Origin: an uncultured Ruminococcus sp.
GTDB lineage: Bacteria > Bacillota > Clostridia > Oscillospirales > Ruminococcaceae
Direction: 5' to 3'
Length of the DNA: 12,274 nucleotides
NCBI GenBank assembly: GCA_902464115.1
Contig: CABQIF010000064.1
Location: forward strand, 1-12,274
Each line of letters begins with the position of its first letter. Position 1 is the first letter of the stretch. Both the position numbers and the translations under genes were made by a program. Below the pieces are notes generated by a model. That model was given only the letters and a program-made list of their open reading frames with translations. It made no database searches and had not been told where the DNA came from. Below, piece after piece: positions 7,627 through 12,274 of the stretch.

Positions 7627-8055
7627 TCAGGAATGCACATGATTCTGCAACTGGGCAAGAAAAGCATCTGTACCGAGGTAAAGTTCTTTTTCCAGCCGAA
7701 GATTTCCCTGTTTGGTGCGAAGCAAAAAGCCGTCATCTTTGCATTTGATGGCTTCCACGTCTGCGAACGAGTACGTTTGTGGCTTCCGGAACAGCGTCCG
7801 AACCGTAAAGCCTGCTTCGTCATAGGTGATTCGAAACCGTTTGGTATACAGGAACAGAAATACAGCTGTGAGCAGAAATGCAACTGCCAGCACAACAAAC
7901 AAGGGACTTTGGTCTTCTGTTTTGGCGAATCGTTTCAGAGCCAGAAAAAAGATGCCCACCACCAAAGCGACCCCCGTAAAGATGGAAAACGATTTGGAGG
8001 GTTTCACGATACCATGCTCAATGGTTGCAGATTCAGCAGGTTTGAAATGTCCCAT
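7627..8055 (-). CDS. Small two-helix membrane protein with PH-like C-terminal domain, function unknown
   Basis: The product has 142 residues from the ATG at 8053-8055, which follows AAAGGA. The frame stays open 17 codons further upstream to another ATG, but that start would lie within a hairpin region and lacks a ribosome site. Two hydrophobic segments (about 22-40 and 51-70) are separated by a short loop of charged residues. The cytosolic-looking tail (about 72-142) alternates strands: FRITYDEAGFTVRT, TYSFADVEAIKCKDDGF, LLRTKQGNLRLEKE, then a helix FLAQLQNH. This pattern resembles bacterial PH-domain proteins found as short membrane proteins in Firmicutes. I recognise no catalytic residues. 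It lies between the HIT gene and the phosphoribosyltransferase gene, 42 nt from the latter. The function cannot be told from sequence. Confidence 0.72.
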   Translation of the reverse strand: MGHFKPAESATIEHGIVKPSKSFSIFTGVALVVGIFFLALKRFAKTEDQSPLFVVLAVAFLLTAVFLFLYTKRFRITYDEAGFTVRTLFRKPQTYSFADVEAIKCKDDGFLLRTKQGNLRLEKELYLGTDAFLAQLQNHVHS

Positions 8056-8078
8056 CGGGAGATTCCTTTCTAAAGACG

Positions 8079-8129
8079 GGAACAAGGCGAGGGAACTGCT
8101 TTCCAAAAACCAGTTCCCATCGTTGCCCC
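8079..8129 (-). other. Long interrupted RNA hairpin between the HIT and membrane-protein genes
   Basis: On the minus strand GGGAACTG (8118-8111) pairs perfectly with CAGTTCCC (8098-8091) around a 12-nt loop. The stem extends outward through CGA/TCG (8122-8120 with 8090-8088, one bulged T) and GGGGCAA/TTGTTCC (8129-8123 with 8085-8079, two G-U wobbles, 2-nt bulge), giving about 18 pairs. No run of U follows, so it is not a classical terminator. It could be an RNA processing or stability element, or a leader structure for the downstream gene. Confidence 0.6.
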
Positions 8130-8136
8130 TGTGTGA

Positions 8137-8496
8137 TTATTCCGCTGCCTGAACAGATTCCTTGCCCCAGCCCATCTTGACACCAGCCAGCATATGGAAA
8201 TGCAGGTGGTGAACGGTCTGACCGGCATTTTCTCCGCAGTTGGTAATGATGCGGAATCCGTCAGAGATGCCTTCCTTTGCTGCAATCTTGGCAGCCACTT
8301 CATAGATGTGAGCGACCACACCGGAATTTTCCGGTGTAATGTCGGCAGCACAAGCGATGTGCTGCTTCGGAATCAGCAGATAGTGAATCGGTGCGATTGG
8401 TGCAATGTCCTTGAAGACATAGACTGTATCATCTTCATAAACCTTTGTGCTTGGAATTTTTCCAGCAGCAATGCTGCAAAACAGACAATCTTCCAT
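8137..8496 (-). CDS. HIT-family (HINT-like) nucleotide hydrolase
   Basis: The product has 119 residues, normal for bacterial HINT proteins. The histidine triad is H97-L-H99-F-H101 within QTVHHLHFHML, and the N-terminus has the CLFC motif (C4, C7), FKDIAPIAPIHYLLIPKQH (28-46) and ITNCGENAGQ (85-93), all typical. HINT enzymes cleave adenosine 5'-phosphoramidates and aminoacyl-adenylates. That makes its position directly behind alaS suggestive, since aminoacyl-adenylate is the synthetase intermediate, but HIT genes occur in many contexts. The ATG at 8494-8496 follows GGAGGG, a site that overlaps the last codons of alaS; the two genes are 3 nt apart, so they are certainly cotranscribed. Cytoplasmic. 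Confidence 0.93.
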   Translation of the reverse strand: MEDCLFCSIAAGKIPSTKVYEDDTVYVFKDIAPIAPIHYLLIPKQHIACAADITPENSGVVAHIYEVAAKIAAKEGISDGFRIITNCGENAGQTVHHLHFHMLAGVKMGWGKESVQAAE

Positions 8497-8499
8497 TTT

Positions 8500-11136
8500 T
8501 TAACCCTCCGAAATCAAGTTACGAATAATGTTTTCTGCTGCCATGAGGGCTTCGTCGATCATATAAGTCTGACCAACGCCAGCCATTGCCTGTTCTGCCT
8601 TACCGCCGCCCTTGCCGCCGGTATAAGCAGCAACACGCTGCACGATTTGACCAGCATGTGCACCATGTGCAATGGCTGCCTTGGAGCAAGCACAAAGCAG
8701 GCTGCCCTTGCCGCCCTGAACACCAGCCAGTACAGCAATGTATGGTTCATCCATAGCCTTGATGCGGTCGCCCATCTTCCGGAGCATCTGCGGATTTACG
8801 CCATTGAGCATTGCAGAAATTACTTTCACGCCCTTTACTTCATTGACGTTGTTGAATGCGGCTTCAATCTGTGCATCGGAAATCTTCTGGTTCAGGGATT
8901 CCAGTGCACGGTCTTTTTCTTTCAGTTCTGCCATAACGCTGGTGCAGCGTTCTGCCAGTTCCGAAACATTGCCCAGCTTCAGAGCGTGTGCAGCCTGCTG
9001 CATTTCGAGCTGTGCAGCATCCAGCAGACGGAGAACGCCCGTGCCAGTAACAGCTTCGATTCGGCGAACACCCGATGCAACGGAGTTTTCCGAAACGATG
9101 CGGAACAAGCCCAGCTTTGCAGTGTTATCAACGTGTGTACCGCCGCAGAATTCAACGGAGAAATCCGAAACGCTGACAACCCGAACAACATCGCCGTACT
9201 TTTCGCCGAAGAGTGCCATTGCACCCCGTTTTCTTGCCTCAGCAATTGGCAGGGATTCAGTCGTCACCGGAATGGCTGCCAGAATCTTTTCGTTGACCAG
9301 CTGTTCCACTTTCTGGATTTCTTCCTTGGTCATAGCGGAGAAGTGTGAGAAGTCGAACCGACAGGACTGTGGGGTTACCAGCTGACCAGCCTGATGAACG
9401 TGGTCGCCCAGAACTTCTCGCAGAGCAGCCTGCAACAGGTGAGCAGCGGTGTGATTCCGCATGGTTGCACGGCGAACATCTTCTGCAACGGCAGCAGTCA
9501 CAACGTCACCAACGTGCAGATCGCCGTCTTCGACGGTTGCAATGTGCAGGTAATGGCCATCTTCATTCTTGCTGGTGCTGCTGACGGTTGCGGTGCAGGA
9601 TGCAGTCGAAATCGTACCGCAGTCGCCAACCTGTCCGCCGCTTTCTGCATAGAACGGGGTCTTGTCCAGAACAATGACAACGGTGTCGCCCTCAACGGCA
9701 ACATCAATGGCATCCTGTTCCTTATAAATCGCAATGATTTTTGCATCGGTTTCAGTGAGGTGTTCATAGCCGGTGAATACCGTCTTTTCTCCGGCAATGC
9801 GGATGCTGTTGCCTGCCCAGGAAGAGCCAGCCTTTGCGAGGTGGTCAGCCTGTGACTTTTCACGCTGTGCCTTTACCAGAGCATCAAAGCCTTCCCGGTC
9901 AACAGAAACGCCCTGTTCTGCAGCGATTTCCATCGTCAAATCAATCGGGAATCCGTAGGTATCGCTCAGCTTGAACGCATCTTCGCCGGAGATTTCCTTC
10001 TGGTCAATCTGGTCGAGAATCTGATTCAGCATTGCCATGCCGTTATCAACGGTTTTTGCAAAGGTTTCTTCTTCCACCTGTACAATCTTGCGGATGTACG
10101 CTTTCTTTTCTTCCAGTTCCGGATAAGCCATCCGATTTTCTGCAATGACGGTATCACAAACTTCATACAGGAACGGCTTTTCGATGCCAATCAGTCTGCC
10201 GTACCGAGCGGCACGCCGCAGCAATCTCCGCAAAACATAGCCTCTGCCAGCGTTGGACGGCATAACACCATCGCCAATCATAAAGGTGGTGCTGCGGATG
10301 TGGTCGGTGATGACACGCAGAGCAACGTCTGTCTTGTCATCGGTATGGTAAGCAACGTTTGCAATCTTGCAGACATGCTTCATGATGTTCTGAACGGTGT
10401 CCACTTCAAAGAGGTTGTCCACGCCCTGCATGATGCAAGCCAGACGTTCCAGACCCATACCGGTATCAATGTTCTTGTGTTCCATTTCGGTGTAGTGTCC
10501 GTTGCCGTCGCTGTTGAACTGGCTGAATACCAAGTTCCAAACTTCGACGTAACGGTCGCAGTCACAGCCAACGCCGCAGGTTGGCTTTCCGCAGCCCTTT
10601 TCTTCGCCACGGTCGAAATAGATTTCCGAACACGGACCACATGGGCCAGAGCCGTGTTCCCAGAAGTTATCTTCTCTGCCCAGCCGCTTCATGTGAGACG
10701 GTTCGACACCCATGTGCTTTGTCCAGAGGTCGTATGCTTCATCATCGTTTTCAAAGACGGAAACATACAGCTTATCAACTGGCATTTCCAGTTCTTTGGT
10801 GAAGAATTCCCATGCCCATTCGATCGCCTGCTTCTTGAAGTAGTCGCCGAAAGAGAAGTTACCCAGCATTTCAAAATACGTGCCGTGACGGGCAGTCTGT
10901 CCAACCCGTTCGATATCCGGTGTCCGGATGCACTTCTGACAGGTAGTGACCCGTACATTCGGCGGAACAGCCTGTCCCAGGAAGTACTTTTTCAGCGGTG
11001 CCATACCGGAGTTGATGAGCAGCAAGCTCTTGTCGCCCTGCGGAATCAGGGAAAAGCTTGGCAGCCGGGTATGGTTCTTGCTTTCAAAGAAAGAAAGGTA
11101 TTTTTCTCTCAGTTCGTTTAATCCTTGCCATTTCAT
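8500..11136 (-). CDS. alaS: Alanine--tRNA ligase
   Basis: The product has 878 residues, full length for bacterial AlaRS. It attaches alanine to tRNA-Ala in the cytoplasm and clears mischarged Ser/Gly. The class II catalytic core begins at once (MKWQGLNELREKYLSFF) with TCQKCIRTPDIERVG (65-79), RHGTYFEMLGNFSFGDYF (83-100) and DTGMGLERL (224-232). A cysteine cluster (C182, C187, C191, C193) before the motif YVEVWNLVF is seen in many Firmicute AlaRS. The editing domain has intact zinc ligands: H562 and H566 (NHTAAHLLQAAL) and C664 and H668 (FCGGTHVDNT). The C-Ala domain ends in the glycine-rich GGKGGGKAEQAMAGVG (840-855). The ATG at 11134-11136 follows AAAAGGAG. An alanine T-box leader lies directly upstream, so expression should rise when uncharged tRNA-Ala accumulates. 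It is probably the first gene of a nine-gene transcript. Confidence 0.97.
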   Translation of the reverse strand: MKWQGLNELREKYLSFFESKNHTRLPSFSLIPQGDKSLLLINSGMAPLKKYFLGQAVPPNVRVTTCQKCIRTPDIERVGQTARHGTYFEMLGNFSFGDYFKKQAIEWAWEFFTKELEMPVDKLYVSVFENDDEAYDLWTKHMGVEPSHMKRLGREDNFWEHGSGPCGPCSEIYFDRGEEKGCGKPTCGVGCDCDRYVEVWNLVFSQFNSDGNGHYTEMEHKNIDTGMGLERLACIMQGVDNLFEVDTVQNIMKHVCKIANVAYHTDDKTDVALRVITDHIRSTTFMIGDGVMPSNAGRGYVLRRLLRRAARYGRLIGIEKPFLYEVCDTVIAENRMAYPELEEKKAYIRKIVQVEEETFAKTVDNGMAMLNQILDQIDQKEISGEDAFKLSDTYGFPIDLTMEIAAEQGVSVDREGFDALVKAQREKSQADHLAKAGSSWAGNSIRIAGEKTVFTGYEHLTETDAKIIAIYKEQDAIDVAVEGDTVVIVLDKTPFYAESGGQVGDCGTISTASCTATVSSTSKNEDGHYLHIATVEDGDLHVGDVVTAAVAEDVRRATMRNHTAAHLLQAALREVLGDHVHQAGQLVTPQSCRFDFSHFSAMTKEEIQKVEQLVNEKILAAIPVTTESLPIAEARKRGAMALFGEKYGDVVRVVSVSDFSVEFCGGTHVDNTAKLGLFRIVSENSVASGVRRIEAVTGTGVLRLLDAAQLEMQQAAHALKLGNVSELAERCTSVMAELKEKDRALESLNQKISDAQIEAAFNNVNEVKGVKVISAMLNGVNPQMLRKMGDRIKAMDEPYIAVLAGVQGGKGSLLCACSKAAIAHGAHAGQIVQRVAAYTGGKGGGKAEQAMAGVGQTYMIDEALMAAENIIRNLISEG

Positions 11137-11181
11137 GGTGAAAATGCTCCTTTTTGATTGGTCAATTTTGGATTTTCACAG

Positions 11182-11214
11182 AAAAAAGCCCTCGCCGCCA
11201 AATGGGACGAAGGC
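11182..11214 (-). terminator. T-box attenuator terminator
   Basis: On the minus strand GCCTTCGTC (11214-11206) pairs with GGCGAGGGC (11196-11188), 9 bp with G-U wobbles, followed by six T (11187-11182). The 5' arm shares the TTCGTC segment with the antiterminator, so the two structures exclude each other. Confidence 0.88.
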
Positions 11215-11403
11215 ATTCGTGTTACCACCCAAGTTCAAATGCAGTCTGTACCTGCATTCCTCGTTGTTCTTTAACGCAGAACATACGTTTCCGTTTCCGG
11301 AAACAGCTCCGGAGTAGCACCCGTTTCTTCGCTGCATACATTCCACCAGCAGTATGCTCTCTGTGGGGCGAAGGGAGGACGGTCAGTTCCATCGTTGCCA
11401 TAT
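11182..11403 (-). promoter_or_regulatory. T-box leader (tRNA-Ala responsive) of alaS
   Basis: The leader RNA starts near 11403. Stem I can be built from CTTCGC/GCGAAG and GCATAC/GTATGC arms with an AGAGAG-type segment and a GGTG apical element. The candidate specifier is GCU (11318-11316), an alanine codon followed by A. A 6-bp stem III is ATGCAG/CTGCAT (11257-11252 with 11244-11239). The T-box core GGGTGGTAACACG (11230-11218) carries UGGU, which matches an ACCA tRNA end. The antiterminator pairs UGGG with CCCA and ACGAA with UUCGU, and the competing terminator follows. Uncharged tRNA-Ala should favour read-through into alaS. Specifier placement is by eye. Confidence 0.9.
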
Positions 11404-11409
11404 AGGAGT

Positions 11410-11438
11410 AGTATAACAGATTTTTTGCGACTTGTCAA
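11410..11438 (-). promoter_or_regulatory. Sigma-A promoter of the alaS T-box transcript
   Basis: A perfect TTGACA (-35, 11438-11433) is followed after 17 bp by TATACT (-10, 11415-11410). T/A-rich blocks upstream (about 11440-11460) could serve as an UP element. Transcription should begin near 11403, just before T-box stem I. Confidence 0.92.
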
Positions 11439-11528
11439 CGCTTTTTTACAAAAAATGGGGGAAAAAGATTGTAACCAGACGGGTTTTGTCGATTTGTTCC
11501 GGGAACTGGAAATTTTCGAACAGACCGC

Positions 11529-11557
11529 TTGAAAACCAAGAAAAATTATGGTATAAT
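11529..11557 (+). promoter_or_regulatory. ligA distal promoter P1
   Basis: TTGAAA (11529-11534) and TATAAT (11552-11557) are separated by exactly 17 bp. The start would fall near 11564, inside an inverted repeat, about 117 nt before the ligA start codon. The 90 bp between this promoter and the divergent alaS promoter hold only A/T-rich blocks and a short palindrome (11496-11506), with no gene. Confidence 0.75.
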
Positions 11558-11561
11558 AACA

Positions 11562-11583
11562 GGGCACAGAAAACAGATGTCCC
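11562..11583 (+). repeat. Inverted repeat at the P1 start site
   Basis: GGG(C)ACA (11562-11568) and TGTCCC (11578-11583) can pair with one bulged C around a 9-nt loop. It covers the predicted P1 start, so it could be an operator or form a 5' hairpin on the P1 transcript. A chance origin is possible. Confidence 0.4.
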
Positions 11584-11600
11584 GTCTTTGGAAAAAGAAT

Positions 11601-11625
11601 CGGATATCCGGTTGAATTTTCAATC
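11601..11625 (+). repeat. Two adjacent palindromes overlapping the P2 -35 box
   Basis: CGGATATCCG (11601-11610) is a perfect 10-bp palindrome. It abuts GGTTGAA-TT-TTCAATC (11610-11625), an imperfect palindrome (6 of 7 arm positions) that contains the P2 -35 hexamer. Placement over a promoter suggests a possible operator. No regulator family is identifiable. Confidence 0.4.
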
Positions 11626-11640
11626 GTTGTGTGGTATAAT
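11612..11640 (+). promoter_or_regulatory. ligA proximal promoter P2
   Basis: TTGAAT (11612-11617) and a perfect TATAAT (11635-11640) are separated by 17 bp. The start would fall near 11647, giving a leader of about 34 nt with AGGAAGGA before the ligA ATG. Confidence 0.82.
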
Positions 11641-11680
11641 GAAAAACGGCAGAATCGACAACAGGAAGGAACGAAGAACC

Positions 11681-12274
11681 ATGGAACTTGCAGCAGCCAA
11701 AAAACGGATTGCGGAGCTTTCCAAAGAATTGGAAGCCCATAATTATCGGTATTATGTATTGAATGACCCGACCGTTTCGGATTTTTCTTATGATGAGATG
11801 ATGCGGGAGCTGCGGGAACTGGAAGCAGCGTTTCCCTCGTTGCAGCTGCCGACCTCGCCGACCCAACGGGTAGGCGGTGTGGCATCCAGTACCTTTGAAA
11901 AGGTGCAGCATGCCGTCCAGATGATGAGCTTGCAGGATGTCTTTTCGTTTGCAGAAGTATCGGCGTTTCTGACTCGCTGCAAAGAGCAGTTTTCCAATCC
12001 GGAATTTGTGGTAGAGCCAAAAATCGACGGGCTTTCTGTTTCGCTGGAATATACCAACGGTGTCTTCACCCGTGGCTCGACCCGTGGTGACGGGTTTGTC
12101 GGGGAAGATGTCACCGAAAACCTGAAAACGATTCGTTCGATTCCGCTGCACTTGGAAGATGCTCCGGCATTTTTAGAAGTGCGTGGAGAAGTTTATATGC
12201 CGAGAGAGCGGTTTTTGTCGCTGACGGAAGAGCAGGAACAGAACGGGGAAACGCCGTTCAAGAATCCACGAAAT
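11681..12274 (+). CDS. ligA: NAD-dependent DNA ligase (N-terminal part, cut by window edge)
   Basis: The first 198 codons are present; the family is about 650-670 residues, so roughly 70% is missing to the right. LigA seals nicks in replication and repair using NAD+. Domain Ia (about 1-65) has HNYRYYVLNDPTVSDFSYDEM (20-40), which holds the NMN-binding tyrosines and aspartates. The adenylation domain follows with SPTQRVGG (59-66), MMSLQDVFSF (81-90) and the catalytic lysine K114 in EPKIDGLS (KxDG motif), then TRGDGFVGEDVTENLKT (134-150) and LEVRGEVYMP (165-174). No residue expected to be essential is missing in this part. The ATG at 11681-11683 has AGGAAGGA about 10 nt upstream. The gene is divergent from alaS and has two promoters of its own, so it is the start of a separate rightward transcript. 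Confidence 0.96.
   Translation, partial: MELAAAKKRIAELSKELEAHNYRYYVLNDPTVSDFSYDEMMRELRELEAAFPSLQLPTSPTQRVGGVASSTFEKVQHAVQMMSLQDVFSFAEVSAFLTRCKEQFSNPEFVVEPKIDGLSVSLEYTNGVFTRGSTRGDGFVGEDVTENLKTIRSIPLHLEDAPAFLEVRGEVYMPRERFLSLTEEQEQNGETPFKNPRN

Noticed and set aside
8079..8129. Hairpin considered as a rho-independent terminator after the HIT gene
   Set aside because: No U-tract follows the stem on the minus strand and none on the plus strand, so it is reported as an unassigned RNA structure instead.
8194..9348. 384-codon open frame on the plus strand opposite HIT and alaS
   Set aside because: It spans two well-supported minus-strand genes, is rich in Cys/His/Asn in an unnatural way, and lacks promoter and ribosome site.
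11496..11506. GTTCC-G-GGAAC palindrome between the divergent promoters, considered as a LexA/SOS box
   Set aside because: It does not fit the Gram-positive CGAAC-N4-GTTCG layout (arms reversed, spacer 1), and is short enough to arise by chance.
11271..12020. 249-codon minus-strand open frame over the T-box and the start of ligA
   Set aside because: It would overlay the alaS promoter, the T-box leader and antisense ligA; the protein shows no domain, and the T-box structure explains the conservation.
1..12274. Mobile element, CRISPR array, tRNA or rRNA genes
   Set aside because: I found no transposase or integrase motifs, no terminal repeats, no regularly spaced repeats, and no cloverleaf or rRNA signature on either strand.

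Overview
The window looks like a chromosomal segment of a low-to-mid GC Firmicute, most likely an Oscillospirales/Ruminococcus-type clostridium. I infer this from strong AGGAGG-type ribosome binding sites, consensus sigma-A promoters, an alanine T-box leader, the clostridial DUF4093 TOPRIM protein, and an MBOAT/DHHW pair of clostridial type. I see no insertion sequence, phage gene, CRISPR array, tRNA or rRNA. All family calls are made by eye from recognised motifs, without database searches.

Layout. Nearly everything (1-11438) is on the minus strand and reads right to left. A consensus promoter (11410-11438) feeds an alanine T-box leader (about 11182-11403), followed by alaS (alanyl-tRNA synthetase), a HIT-family nucleotide hydrolase, a small two-helix membrane protein with a PH-like tail, an adenine-type phosphoribosyltransferase, comEC, holA (DNA polymerase III delta), a DUF4093/RNase M5-like TOPRIM protein, an MBOAT-like membrane protein and a DHHW/AlgX-like protein. 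A strong rho-independent terminator (773-808) follows. Spacings are short: 4-nt ATGA overlaps at apt/comEC and holA/DUF4093, and at most 81 nt elsewhere. The nine genes could therefore be one transcription unit controlled by alanine tRNA charging. Beyond the terminator lies a PHP-domain phosphoesterase that runs off the left edge. On the plus strand, ligA (NAD-dependent DNA ligase) starts at 11681 behind two tandem promoters and runs off the right edge.

How the genes fit together. The set mixes translation (alaS), nucleotide metabolism (HIT, phosphoribosyltransferase), DNA replication and uptake (holA, comEC, ligA), RNA or nucleic-acid processing (DUF4093) and a cell-surface module (MBOAT + DHHW).

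The most interesting point is that surface module. Both proteins are full length and clearly recognisable, but each appears to have lost the residues expected to be catalytic. In the DHHW protein the D-H-H motif is F-P-Y and the expected Ser of the KDSY-type motif is Glu. In the MBOAT protein both conserved His positions are replaced (Asn and Arg). The ComEC C-terminal metallo-beta-lactamase-like domain likewise lacks its HxHxDH metal ligands. A long unexplained hairpin lies between the HIT gene and the small membrane protein gene.
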